A stretch of DNA of 25,518 bases from DASTQL01 sp035761805 (GCA_035761805.1 DASTQL010000167.1:1-25518), one strand, 5' to 3'. Counted from the first letter of the stretch, positions 14,684 to 21,748 are shown. The notes: generated by a model from the sequence alone, not told the origin. A program made the numbers and translations.

Positions 14684-15316
14684 TCAGCTCGCCGCGAGCC
14701 ATGGGGGCAGCGCCCCGTACGGGAGGAGGTCGGCCTCCCGGCCCAGGTCCCGCAGGTCCGCGACGGCGAGGTCCTCGAGCAGCATGGCGCCGGCCGTCTG
14801 CGGCCGCAGGACCGCCCACAGCCACCTGCCGCCGGACTCACCGACGTACGCCGCCCGGTCCGGCGGCGTCGGGAGCGACCACAACGGCGCGGGGTGGCCG
14901 GTCACCTCGAACCTGGCGTGGGGGGTGCCGCCGAGGTCGGTCCCTGGGTCGGGGCCGGGGAGGCCGGCCAGCCACGCGCCGAGACCGACCCCCGGCTCCT
15001 CGGCGACCAGCGTGAGGTCGGCCGGACCCCCGAGGGGGTTGGGCCCGCTCACGACGGTGGCCGTCGCCCGCACGCCGGACACGTCGTCGGCGCAGTGCAG
15101 CAACGCACTCACGACCCAGCCCTTCGGCAACGGCCACGGCACCCACATCGGCACCGCCGACTCGTGCACGAGGTGGGCGACGTAGGCGGCGCTGGGCCGT
15201 CCCGGCGGCTGGAGGGGGGTCACCTCGCCGTGCTCGGCGCAGGTCCAGTGGTTGGCCCACATCCCGGGCGGACGCACCTCACCGCCGCAGCGTGGGCAGG
15301 TCGGGTGCCCCTTCAC
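14684..15316 (-). CDS. DUF6758 family protein with an N-terminal zinc ribbon
   Basis: 210 residues from the GTG at 15316. The N-terminus CPRCG with Cys7 and Cys10, then WTCAEHGE with Cys26 and His29, looks like a small zinc-binding knuckle. It is followed by PMWVPWPLPKGWVVSAL and PAPLWSLPTP blocks that I recognise from an actinobacterial family of unknown function now called DUF6758. There is no membrane segment. In other Actinobacteria this family tends to occur next to a PHP phosphoesterase, as here, suggesting a shared process. The start codon fits a leaderless promoter (TTGACG, 17-nt spacer, GAGCGT, 7 nt). It is divergent from the Nudix gene. The function is unknown. Confidence 0.8.
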   Translation of the reverse strand: MKGHPTCPRCGGEVRPPGMWANHWTCAEHGEVTPLQPPGRPSAAYVAHLVHESAVPMWVPWPLPKGWVVSALLHCADDVSGVRATATVVSGPNPLGGPADLTLVAEEPGVGLGAWLAGLPGPDPGTDLGGTPHARFEVTGHPAPLWSLPTPPDRAAYVGESGGRWLWAVLRPQTAGAMLLEDLAVADLRDLGREADLLPYGALPPWLAAS

Positions 15317-15323
15317 GGCCCCG

Positions 15324-15352
15324 ACGCTCCCGTGACCGCGCGCCCCCGTCAA
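15324..15352 (-). promoter_or_regulatory. Predicted promoter TTGACG-17-GAGCGT for the DUF6758 gene
   Basis: On the minus strand TTGACG (15347-15352) is separated by 17 nt from GAGCGT (15324-15329), which lies 7 nt before the GTG at 15316. The -35 is near consensus and the -10 is weak. It lies close to the divergent Nudix promoter. Confidence 0.45.
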
Positions 15353-15358
15353 GGGTCG

Positions 15359-15364
15359 TACCGT
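15359..15364 (+). promoter_or_regulatory. Predicted -10 (TACCGT) for the leaderless Nudix gene
   Basis: TACCGT is followed by exactly 6 nt and the GTG at 15371, the same arrangement as at 12442-12454. There is no ribosome binding site. Confidence 0.5.
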
Positions 15365-15370
15365 GGCGTG

Positions 15371-15766
15371 GTGCCCGTGGTCGTGCCGTGCGTGGGGGCG
15401 GTGGTCGTCGACGCGGCGGGCCGCCTGCTCCTCGTGCTGCGCGGGCGACCCCCGGCGGAGGGGACGTGGTCCCTGCCCGGCGGCCGGGTGGAGGCCGGGG
15501 AGGACGACGCGACGGCGGTGGCCCGGGAGGTGCTGGAGGAGACCGGGCTCGTCGTGTCCGTCGGTGACCTGGTCGGGACCGTACGCCGGGACGGGCCGGA
15601 CGGCTCGGTCTACGAGATCGCCGACTACCGGTGCGCCGTGGTGGGCGGTGACCTGCGGGCGGGCGACGACGCCGCGGACGTCGGGTGGTACGACCCGGAG
15701 CGGATCGGGGACGTCGACACGTCGCCGCGGCTCGTGGAGTCGCTGCGCGCGTGGGGCGTTCTCTGA
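15371..15766 (+). CDS. Nudix hydrolase
   Basis: 131 residues from the GTG at 15371. The Nudix box is complete at residues 38-60: Gly38, Glu44, then REVLEETG (52-59) with the metal-binding glutamates. The preceding AVVVDAAGRLLLVLRGRPP and WSLPGG are typical of the MutT/ADP-ribose branch. It should hydrolyse a nucleoside diphosphate linked to another group (damaged dNTP, ADP-ribose or similar) in the cytoplasm; the substrate is not fixed by the sequence. A GTG at 15368 is also in frame. GTG 15371 is preferred because TACCGT lies 6 nt upstream. The gene is only 2 bp from the stop of the opposing phosphatase gene. Confidence 0.9.
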   Translation: MPVVVPCVGAVVVDAAGRLLLVLRGRPPAEGTWSLPGGRVEAGEDDATAVAREVLEETGLVVSVGDLVGTVRRDGPDGSVYEIADYRCAVVGGDLRAGDDAADVGWYDPERIGDVDTSPRLVESLRAWGVL

Positions 15767-15768
15767 GG

Positions 15769-16338
15769 TCAGGAGTTCCAGCGCAGCAGGACGCGGGTCT
15801 CCCGCTCCCACCCGAGGACCGAGACGGTCCCGGTGTCGAGCCGGTAGCGCGCGCCCTCCTCGGGCGCCTGCCCGAGCCACCGGGCCGTCAGGACGCGCAG
15901 CAGGTGGCCGTGTGCCACCACGAGGGCCCGCTCGGGCGAGTCGCGCAGCACCCGCTCGACGAGTCGGTCCACGCGGCCGGCGACCTCGCCGGCCAGCTCC
16001 CCGCCGGGCGCCCCGTGCTGCCAGACGGTCCAGCCCGGGACGTTCTCGCGGATCTCGGCGGTGGTGATCCCCTCGTACTCCCCGTACTCCCACTCGACGG
16101 CGTCCTCGACCACCTCGGCGTCCGGGAAACCTGCGAGGCGGGCGGTGTTCCGGGCCCTCTGGCGCGGACTGGTCAGGACCACGTCGAAGTCGACGTCCGC
16201 CAGCCGCGGCGCCAGCTCGCGGGCCTGCTGCTCGCCGACCTCGGTGAGCGGCAGGTCGGTACGGCTGGTGTGCTTGCCGTCCCGGCTCCACTCGGTCTCG
16301 CCGTGTCTGACGATCCACAGCTCGGGCTGCGCTGCCAC
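15769..16338 (-). CDS. Histidine phosphatase family protein (Gpm2/Rv3214-like acid phosphatase)
   Basis: 189 residues from the GTG at 16338. The branch-1 signature RHGETEW starts at Arg11-His12, SPRQRARNTA supplies an active-site Arg near 59, VEWEYGEYEGITT holds the acid near 82-84, and VAHGH supplies the second His143. This is a complete phosphohistidine active site. The EWEYGEYEG block matches what I recall of M. tuberculosis Rv3214, which is named after phosphoglycerate mutase but acts as an acid phosphatase. The gene is close to the Soj-like parA there too, although other genes separate them here. It starts 5 nt after the MaoC-like stop, so the two are an operon. Broad phosphomonoesterase function is likely; the substrate is unknown. 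Confidence 0.9.
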   Translation of the reverse strand: MAAQPELWIVRHGETEWSRDGKHTSRTDLPLTEVGEQQARELAPRLADVDFDVVLTSPRQRARNTARLAGFPDAEVVEDAVEWEYGEYEGITTAEIRENVPGWTVWQHGAPGGELAGEVAGRVDRLVERVLRDSPERALVVAHGHLLRVLTARWLGQAPEEGARYRLDTGTVSVLGWERETRVLLRWNS

Positions 16339-16343
16339 CCCTG

Positions 16344-16838
16344 TCAGGCCTCCCTGGGCACGGGTCGCGGCTCCATGTCACCCGCGTGCTCACGCTTGGG
16401 CACCATGACGCGGCGCCGGAAGACGCAGACCAGCGTGCCGTCCTGCTTGTAGCCGCGCGTCTCGACCGAGACGACGCCGCGGTCCGGCTTGCTCGAGGAC
16501 TCCGTGACGTCGAGGACGGTCGTCTCGCCGTAGATCGTGTCGCCGTGGAACGTGGGCGCGACGTGCCGAAGCGAATCCACCTCGAGGTTGGCGATGGCCT
16601 TGCCGGAGACATCGGGGACCGACATGCCCAGCAGGAGGGAGTAGATCAGGTTGCCCACGACCACGTTCCGCCCGAACTGCGTCGCGCCCTCGGCGTAGTG
16701 GGCGTCGAGGTGCAGCGGGTGGTGGTTCATCGTGATGAGGCAGAAGAGGTGGTCGTCGTACTCGGTGACCGTCTTGCCCGGCCAGTGCTTGTAGACCGCG
16801 CCGACGTCGAAGTCCTCGAGGAACCGTCCGAACCGCAT
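16344..16838 (-). CDS. MaoC-like hotdog-fold dehydratase/hydratase
   Basis: 164 residues from the ATG at 16838. The MRFGRFLEDFDVGAVYKHWPGK start, TMNHHPLHLDAHYA (catalytic Asp/His region, about 37-50) and FHGDTIYGETTVLD blocks fit MaoC-like (R)-hydratases, which add or remove water on enoyl-CoA thioesters as hotdog dimers. This subgroup resembles mesaconyl-CoA hydratase-like and Rv2499c-type proteins, which often sit with branched-chain acyl-CoA genes. An acyl-CoA dehydrogenase lies 5 kb away, not in the same operon. It is cotranscribed with the histidine phosphatase (5-nt gap) and divergent from corA. The ribosome binding site is weak. The fold is clear; the precise substrate is inferred only. 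Confidence 0.86.
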   Translation of the reverse strand: MRFGRFLEDFDVGAVYKHWPGKTVTEYDDHLFCLITMNHHPLHLDAHYAEGATQFGRNVVVGNLIYSLLLGMSVPDVSGKAIANLEVDSLRHVAPTFHGDTIYGETTVLDVTESSSKPDRGVVSVETRGYKQDGTLVCVFRRRVMVPKREHAGDMEPRPVPREA

Positions 16839-16952
16839 GGCAGGACAGGGTGCCGTACGGAGGCGGCCGCCGGTAGGGGCGGCCCGCGAACGGTCCGTGG
16901 GAACCTCACGCCGGGGCCGGCTCGCGAACGGCGGGGTGCCGATCCACGGGAC

Positions 16953-16958
16953 TACCAT
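16953..16958 (+). promoter_or_regulatory. Predicted -10 (TACCAT) for corA
   Basis: TACCAT lies 60 nt before the GTG at 17019, giving a leader of about 50 nt. That is too short for an M-box magnesium riboswitch, and no other conserved leader element was seen. Confidence 0.45.
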
Positions 16959-17018
16959 CGATCGACTGCGCACCCACTCCAGGACGCGGATCAACGCCCC
17001 GAGCGCCGGAGGTGAGCG

Positions 17019-18116
17019 GTGTCCCCGTCGGCTGACCACTCCGGCCGCCGGCTCGGGCTGCAGGGACAGCCCGACCCTCACGCCGGCCCCGATGGCACCC
17101 CCGCGGCGGTTCCCGGTTCGCGCGGGTCCGTCGTCGACTGGGCCCTGTACGTCGACGGCGAGCGCCGCCCGGTCTCCACGTACGCGGAGGCGGTCCGGCT
17201 GGCCAGGCAGGGCGGCGGCTTCGTGTGGATCGGGTTGCACGAGCCCACCCATCGCGAGCTGGCGGGGATCGCCGTCGAGTTCGGCCTCCACCCGTTGGCC
17301 GTCGAGGATGCCGTGCACGCGCATCAACGACCGAAGCTGGAGCAGTACGACGACATCTACTTCACGGTCTTCAAGACCGTTCGGTACGTCCCCCACGAGT
17401 CGGTCACCGAGGCCAGCCAGATCGTGGAGAGCGGCGAGGTCATGGTCTTCCTCGGGGCGGACTTCGTCGTGACCGTGAGACACGGGGAGCACGGCGGCCT
17501 CCACGGGGTGCGCGAGCGCCTGGAGGCCCAGCCCTCGCTGCTGGCCCATGGGCCGTCCGCCGTCCTGTACGCGGTGGCCGACACCATCGTCGACACCTAT
17601 CTCGACGTCGCCGCGCAGCTGGAGGACGACATCGACATCATCGAGGCGCGGGCCTTCTCCGGCGACCGCGACCGGGGTGACATCGGCCGGATCTACCAGG
17701 TGAAGCGCGAGCTGCTGGAGCTGCGTCGCTCCGTCACCCCCTTGGCCGGGCCGCTGCGTCAGCTCGCCGCCCAACCGCTCGTCGAGGGCGACGACGAGAT
17801 CCGGGAGTACTTCCGGGACGTCGAGGACCACCTCACCCGGGCGCGCGAGATGATCGCCGCCTACGACGAGCTCCTCACCTCGATCATCCAGGCGAGCCTG
17901 GCCCAGCTGTCGATGTCGGAGAACGAGGACATGCGCAAGATCACGGCATGGGCCGCGATCATCGCCGTGCCGACGGCGATCACGGGCGTCTACGGCATGA
18001 ACTTCCGCTACATGCCTTGGCTGGACGAGCGCTGGGGCTATCCCGCGCTCCTCGGCCTCATCGCCGTGATCTGCCTCGTCCTCCACCGCCAGTTCAAGCG
18101 CATCGGCTGGCTCTGA
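17019..18116 (+). CDS. corA: CorA-family magnesium/cobalt transporter
   Basis: 365 residues from the GTG at 17019, preceded by GGAGGTGA. A long cytoplasmic domain of about 300 residues with coiled-coil helices is followed by TM1 containing the signature YGMNF (Gly-Met-Asn at 326-328) and TM2 GLIAVICLVLHRQF, ending in the basic C-terminus FKRIGWL. The GMN motif at the end of TM1 is the ion selectivity signature of CorA pentamers, which import Mg2+ and also Co2+ or Ni2+. The length is normal. An N-terminal extension of about 35 residues rich in Pro/Gly precedes the domain start VVDWALYVDG. It faces the DUF2332 gene and shares a hairpin with it. Confidence 0.94.
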   Translation: MSPSADHSGRRLGLQGQPDPHAGPDGTPAAVPGSRGSVVDWALYVDGERRPVSTYAEAVRLARQGGGFVWIGLHEPTHRELAGIAVEFGLHPLAVEDAVHAHQRPKLEQYDDIYFTVFKTVRYVPHESVTEASQIVESGEVMVFLGADFVVTVRHGEHGGLHGVRERLEAQPSLLAHGPSAVLYAVADTIVDTYLDVAAQLEDDIDIIEARAFSGDRDRGDIGRIYQVKRELLELRRSVTPLAGPLRQLAAQPLVEGDDEIREYFRDVEDHLTRAREMIAAYDELLTSIIQASLAQLSMSENEDMRKITAWAAIIAVPTAITGVYGMNFRYMPWLDERWGYPALLGLIAVICLVLHRQFKRIGWL

Positions 18117-18167
18117 CGCGGCCTCCCCCGGCCCTCCGCGAACGTGCCGGTGGGGGCGGCCGGCGTC
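18115..18167. terminator. Imperfect GC-rich hairpin between corA and the DUF2332 gene
   Basis: GACGC at 18115 pairs with GCGTC ending at 18167. The inner GGCC, CCCCC and GGC tracts pair with GGCCG, GGGGG and GCC with small bulges. It overlaps both stop codons and could end transcription from both sides. There is no U-tract. Confidence 0.4.
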
Positions 18168-19218
18168 ATCCCACGGCGACACCCGGGCGCAGGACGACCG
18201 GTGGTCCGTGGTGACCGGCGTCCGCGACCACCCGGCGCCCGCCGTCGGGGTGCAGCGTGACCGCCAGCTCGGGGAGCGACCCCGGGCGCAGGTCGCGGTG
18301 CTCCAGCTCCACGCGGGCCACCGGTGCCCGGCGCCCTGCCTCGGCGAGCAGGGACGCGACCGCTTCCCGTTCGTCCGGGGACAGGTAGAGCGCGACGACT
18401 GAGTGCCAGACGACGGTGAGCACGTCGGGGGCGGGCTCCCGGAGCAGCTGCACCTCCAGCCACGACAGCGCGGCGGCCTGGTCCACCTCCACCGGCAGGC
18501 CGGCCGCGACCTCCAGGGCGGCGGCGAGCCGCTCGTGCCGCTCGACGTGGTCGGGCCACACGAAGGAGATCAGCCGCAGGCGGCCCTCCGGGGTGCCGGG
18601 GTCGATCGGGTGCAGGTCGCAACCCCGACGCGCGACCACCTCGAGCTCCACCGGCCGTACGGGTCCCCGGACGGCCCGGTCCAGCCGTACGGGAGAGTCG
18701 GCGGGCCCGACCGCCCACCCCTCGCCGCCGATCCGGAACCGATCGGCCCGGAGGTTGAGTCCGGCGCTCGCCCCGATCTCGAGCAGGCGGACGCGGCGCA
18801 GACCCGAACGAGACACGGCATCGAGCAACCCGACCACGAGCGGTGCTGCACGACCCACCTCGTTGGTCTGGGGGACGACGTCGAGGGCGCCCCGCAGCTC
18901 GGCCACGTGCGCCGCGACGACCTCGCGGGCTGCATCCCAGGCGCCCTCTGGGCCGGCCCGCCCGCCGAGCGACCGGTAGAAGGGCGCCAGTGCAGGCGCT
19001 CGCCCCCGGAGCACGATCCGGAAGAGCCCGCCCAGCAGCCGCAGGTCCACGACCGCCTCCGACGGGGCCTCCTCCCACCCCGCGAGCACGTCACGGACCG
19101 GCCCGCCGGTCTCCCAGTCACGCGCGATGCCCCGGACCAGGACCGCGTAGAGAGGCGCACCCAGACGCTCGAACTCGACCGCCCGCTCCCGCAGCCAGGA
19201 CACCGGAGAGGCGGTCAC
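18166..19218 (-). CDS. DUF2332 family protein
   Basis: 350 residues from the GTG at 19218. The blocks LLEIGASAGLNLRADRF, GRLRLISFVWPDHVERHERL and TVVWHSVVALYL belong to the DUF2332 family, found mainly in Actinobacteria and some Proteobacteria. The E-I-G-A-S-A-G-L-N segment resembles the SAM-binding loop of class I methyltransferases, so a methyltransferase-like fold is possible, but no activity is established to my knowledge. There are no membrane segments or signal peptide. The start has no Shine-Dalgarno sequence; TAGCGT 6 nt upstream indicates a leaderless mRNA. The 86-nt palindrome ends 38 bp upstream of the start. Family call strong, function unknown. Confidence 0.85.
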   Translation of the reverse strand: MTASPVSWLRERAVEFERLGAPLYAVLVRGIARDWETGGPVRDVLAGWEEAPSEAVVDLRLLGGLFRIVLRGRAPALAPFYRSLGGRAGPEGAWDAAREVVAAHVAELRGALDVVPQTNEVGRAAPLVVGLLDAVSRSGLRRVRLLEIGASAGLNLRADRFRIGGEGWAVGPADSPVRLDRAVRGPVRPVELEVVARRGCDLHPIDPGTPEGRLRLISFVWPDHVERHERLAAALEVAAGLPVEVDQAAALSWLEVQLLREPAPDVLTVVWHSVVALYLSPDEREAVASLLAEAGRRAPVARVELEHRDLRPGSLPELAVTLHPDGGRRVVADAGHHGPPVVLRPGVAVG

Positions 19219-19224
19219 CCGGCA

Positions 19225-19230
19225 ACGCTA
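19225..19230 (-). promoter_or_regulatory. Predicted -10 (TAGCGT) for the leaderless DUF2332 gene
   Basis: TAGCGT on the minus strand is followed by 6 nt and the GTG at 19218. The same hexamer precedes the stress-protein gene at 19851. Confidence 0.5.
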
Positions 19231-19255
19231 GCGCCGGCCGCGGCCGCACCCCCGC

Positions 19256-19341
19256 AATGATCACGGCAGCCGCGTAAGTGGGTGCCCGCCTCGGCGAATT
19301 CACCGCGGCACGCCACCAAGTACGCGGCTGCCGTGATCATT
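19256..19341. repeat. 86-nt palindrome with perfect 21-bp arms centred on GAATTC
   Basis: The arm AATGATCACGGCAGCCGCGTA-type sequence at 19256-19276 is the exact reverse complement of 19321-19341. The 44 nt between them are also largely symmetric: of 25 positions on each side, about 16 pair, ending in the central GAATTC at 19296-19301. The dyad lies between the stop of the stress-protein gene and the promoter of the DUF2332 gene, both on the minus strand. There is no U-tract, ORF or transposase. Possible natures: a REP/MITE-type repeat, a processed mRNA hairpin or a protein-binding site. Confidence 0.85.
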
Positions 19342-19359
19342 GGGGGGCGGCGTCGGCGA

Positions 19360-19851
19360 TCAGCCCTCGGCGGCGAGTCGCTCGAGGAGCGCCCGCGCCT
19401 CCTCGATGCGGGGTCCGCGGCAGAGCACCTCGTAGCGGTTGGCCACGATGCCGCTGCGGGAGACGAAGTCGCGCCGGCCACCCGTCGCCGCGTAGCCGGC
19501 CAGTCCCATCACGGCACCGAAGGCCGCGCCGATGAGCAGGCCCAGCGCGATGATCGCCAGGAAGCTGGACCCCTCGGGCGCGAACAGCGCGAGCAGCAGC
19601 CCCACGAACAGCCCGAACCACAGGCCGCTGGCGGCGCCGGCCGCGACCGCCCGACCGCGGGTGAGCCGGCCGGTCACCTGCTCCACCAGGCGCAGGTCGG
19701 TGCCGACGATGGACACGTACTCGACCGGGAACTCCTCGTCGGAGAGCCGGTCGACGGCCCGCTGGGCCTCGGCGTAGGTCTCGTACGAGGCGATCGGCAG
19801 GCCGCTCGGCCGGTACGGCAGCGGCTGGGCAGCCGGGTTCTGCGAGCTCAT
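19360..19851 (-). CDS. General stress protein, YflT/GSP17M-like, two TM segments
   Basis: 163 residues from the ATG at 19851. The N-terminal part IASYETYAEAQRAVDRLSDEEFPVEYVSIVGTDLRLVEQVTGRLT (about 20-64) matches the heat-induced stress protein YflT domain. Two Gly/Ala-rich hydrophobic segments follow at about 68-90 and 97-121, and the C-terminus NRYEVLCRGPRIEEARALLERL returns to a soluble fold. This small membrane protein family is common in Actinobacteria; its molecular function is unknown. The start is probably leaderless (TAGCGT 8 nt upstream). The 86-nt palindrome begins 19 nt after its stop. It is divergent from the secreted peptidase gene. Confidence 0.83.
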   Translation of the reverse strand: MSSQNPAAQPLPYRPSGLPIASYETYAEAQRAVDRLSDEEFPVEYVSIVGTDLRLVEQVTGRLTRGRAVAAGAASGLWFGLFVGLLLALFAPEGSSFLAIIALGLLIGAAFGAVMGLAGYAATGGRRDFVSRSGIVANRYEVLCRGPRIEEARALLERLAAEG

Positions 19852-19859
19852 GGGCCGCG

Positions 19860-19865
19860 ACGCTA
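19860..19865 (-). promoter_or_regulatory. Predicted -10 (TAGCGT) for the stress-protein gene
   Basis: TAGCGT on the minus strand lies 8 nt before the ATG at 19851, so the 5' leader would be absent or 1-2 nt. It is identical to the hexamer before the DUF2332 gene. Confidence 0.42.
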
Positions 19866-19889
19866 TCGGCCCCGGCCCCGTCCGCGCTC

Positions 19890-19919
19890 TTGACATTCGG
19901 CCAGCAAGACCGAGGATGT
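19890..19919 (+). promoter_or_regulatory. Predicted promoter of the M28 peptidase gene (TTGACA, 17-18 nt, AGGATG/GGATGT)
   Basis: TTGACA at 19890-19895 is the only perfect -35 consensus I found in the window. The -10 about 17-18 nt downstream is poor, so an activator or alternative spacing may be involved. The leader to the GTG at 20006 is about 80 nt. Confidence 0.42.
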
Positions 19920-19941
19920 GCAGGGGCCCGGGGAACATCCT
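19913..19941. promoter_or_regulatory. Inverted repeat AGGATGT-N15-ACATCCT over the peptidase promoter, possible operator
   Basis: Perfect 7-bp arms at 19913-19919 and 19935-19941 flank a GC-rich centre with GGGGCCC. It covers the predicted -10 and transcription start of the M28 gene, where a repressor would act. It could also fold as a leader hairpin. Confidence 0.4.
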
Positions 19942-20005
19942 GGGCAAATCGGATGGCCTGTTCGGGGGTCGGGCTCACCACGACAGCAGGAGGCGCGATC
20001 TCATC

Positions 20006-21652
20006 GTGACCAGATCCAGGACGAGGTCGCTCGCGGCAGCGACCGCGGCGACGCTGGCCGCCGGGGCCTTCGTGGCCACCGGCGCCGACGCGGCCGTTCC
20101 CACCGACACCACCGCGTTGCAGGAGGCGGTGACCTCCGACGCGATCATGGACCACCTCGCCGAGCTGCAGGCCATCGCTGACGACAACGACGACACCCGT
20201 GCCAGCGGGACGCCGGGCTACACCGCCTCCGTCGACTACCTGGAGGAGCTCCTTGTGGCCGCCGGGTACGAGGTGACCCGGCAGCCGTTCCTGTTCAACA
20301 GCTTCACGGAGCTCTCGGAGCCGGTGTTCGAGCAGGTCTCCCCCAACGAAGTGACCTACGAGCCCAACGTGGACTTCTTCACCGCCGAGTACTCCGGCAG
20401 CGGCGACGTGACCGCTACGCTGGAAGCGGTCGACCTCGTCCTGCCCCCGGGCCAGCAGGCGAGCACGTCCAACAGCGGCTGCGAGCCCGAGGACTTCACC
20501 GACTTCACGGCCGGCAACATCGCGCTCGTCCAGCGCGGCACGTGCGACTTCTCGGTCAAGGCGGCCAACGCCTACGACGCGGGGGCGGTCGGAGTCATCA
20601 TCTTCAACGAGGGCCAAGAGGGGCGTCAGGAGACACTCGCTGCCACGCTGGGCGACCAGTTCTCCGACCCCATCCCCGTGGTCGGCACCTCGTTCGAGAT
20701 CGGCAACGAGCTGGCGGCGCTCCTCGAGGAGGGCGAGGTGATCATCCACCTCAGGACCGACACGCTGATCGAGCTGGACGTTCCGACCGAGAACCTCATC
20801 GCCGAGACACCGACCGGACGCGACGACCGGGTCGTCATGGCCGGTGCGCACCTCGACTCCGTCGCGGCCGGTCCCGGCATCGAGGACAACGGCACCGGCT
20901 CGGCGACCCTGCTCGAGGTGGCGCTGCAGATGGCGGAGCTCGGGATCGAGCCGCGCAACACCGTCCGCTTCGCCTGGTGGGGCGCGGAGGAGGCCGGGCT
21001 GGTCGGTTCCCAGTTCTACGTCGACAACCTCACCCGCCAGGAGGCCAACGACATCGAGCTGTACCTGAACTTCGACATGATCGGCTCGCCGAACTTCGCC
21101 AGGTTCGTCTACGACGGCGACGGCGACGCCTTCGGCATCAAGGGTCCGAGCGGCAGCGACGACATCGAGGCGCTGTTCGCGAAGTTCTTCGCCGACCAGG
21201 GCCTGGCGTCCGAGCCGACGGCCTTCGACGGGCGTTCGGACTACGACGCCTTCATCAGTGCGGGCATCCCGGCGGGTGGCCTGTTCACCGGCGCCGAGGA
21301 CGCGAAGTCGGAGGAGCAGGTCCCGCTGTACGGCGGCCTGGCCACCTACGCGGGCAGTCCGGTCTCCTACGACCCGTGCTACCACCTGGCCTGCGACAGC
21401 ATGGACCCGATCGCGGACGGGGCCGACGCCGGCCTCTACGAGGCTCTGAACGCCGCCTACGAAGGAGCGCTGGAGTACGACGGCGTCATCACCAACATCA
21501 ACACGGTGGCAGTGGAGCAGATGGCCGACGCCGTGGCGCACGCGGTACTGACCTACGCGATGTCCACCAGCTCGGTCAACGGCACGGCGAAGGCGTCCCC
21601 GCGGGCGGCCGAGGCGCACGGCGAGCACCTCGGGGCGCACCTGCGCCGCTGA
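20006..21652 (+). CDS. Secreted M28-family zinc aminopeptidase with PA domain
   Basis: 548 residues from the GTG at 20006; AGGAGG lies about 12 nt upstream, longer than usual. A signal peptide (about 1-30) ends near GADAA. The PA (protease-associated) domain occupies about residues 140-250. Zinc ligands of the M28 catalytic domain are His282 (GAHLDS), Asp294 (EDNGTGSA), the Glu328-Glu329 pair (WWGAEEAG), Asp357 (NFDMIG) and His460 in the CYHLACD loop, whose cysteines probably form a disulfide as in Streptomyces griseus aminopeptidase. The enzyme removes N-terminal residues from peptides outside the cell, for nutrient use. It stands alone, divergent from the stress-protein gene. A strong hairpin follows 25 bp after the stop. 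The C-terminal tail after about 525 is low complexity. Confidence 0.93.
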   Translation: MTRSRTRSLAAATAATLAAGAFVATGADAAVPTDTTALQEAVTSDAIMDHLAELQAIADDNDDTRASGTPGYTASVDYLEELLVAAGYEVTRQPFLFNSFTELSEPVFEQVSPNEVTYEPNVDFFTAEYSGSGDVTATLEAVDLVLPPGQQASTSNSGCEPEDFTDFTAGNIALVQRGTCDFSVKAANAYDAGAVGVIIFNEGQEGRQETLAATLGDQFSDPIPVVGTSFEIGNELAALLEEGEVIIHLRTDTLIELDVPTENLIAETPTGRDDRVVMAGAHLDSVAAGPGIEDNGTGSATLLEVALQMAELGIEPRNTVRFAWWGAEEAGLVGSQFYVDNLTRQEANDIELYLNFDMIGSPNFARFVYDGDGDAFGIKGPSGSDDIEALFAKFFADQGLASEPTAFDGRSDYDAFISAGIPAGGLFTGAEDAKSEEQVPLYGGLATYAGSPVSYDPCYHLACDSMDPIADGADAGLYEALNAAYEGALEYDGVITNINTVAVEQMADAVAHAVLTYAMSTSSVNGTAKASPRAAEAHGEHLGAHLRR

Positions 21653-21676
21653 CGAGTCCCGGGCTCGTTCGGACCG

Positions 21677-21705
21677 GCCCCGGCACACCGCGTGTGTGCC
21701 GGGGC
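21677..21705. terminator. Perfect 12-bp hairpin between the convergent M28 and acyl-CoA dehydrogenase genes
   Basis: GCCCCGGCACAC (21677-21688) pairs exactly with GTGTGCCGGGGC (21694-21705) across a 5-nt loop. It lies between the two stops and probably serves both strands. There is no U-tract, as is common in high-GC Actinobacteria. Confidence 0.68.
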
Positions 21706-21748
21706 TGGCGCCGCGCCGAGCAGGTCTTCCGACCCGCCCGAATCTCGC

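Noticed and set aside
16886..16931. Direct repeat GCGAACGG (16886-16893 and 16924-16931) in the maoC-corA gap as an operator
   Set aside because: Only 8 bp, not symmetric, and easily expected by chance in such GC-rich DNA.
16959..17018. Magnesium-sensing riboswitch before corA
   Set aside because: The predicted leader of about 50 nt is too short for an M-box and no conserved helices were seen.
19256..19341. Ordinary intrinsic terminator as the explanation for the palindrome
   Set aside because: There is no U-tract on either strand, and the symmetry extends over 86 nt, far longer than needed.
19337..21688. 783-codon open frame opposite the M28 peptidase gene
   Set aside because: Shadow frame: composition is His/Val/Asp/Arg-rich and the plus strand has a signal peptide and all zinc ligands.
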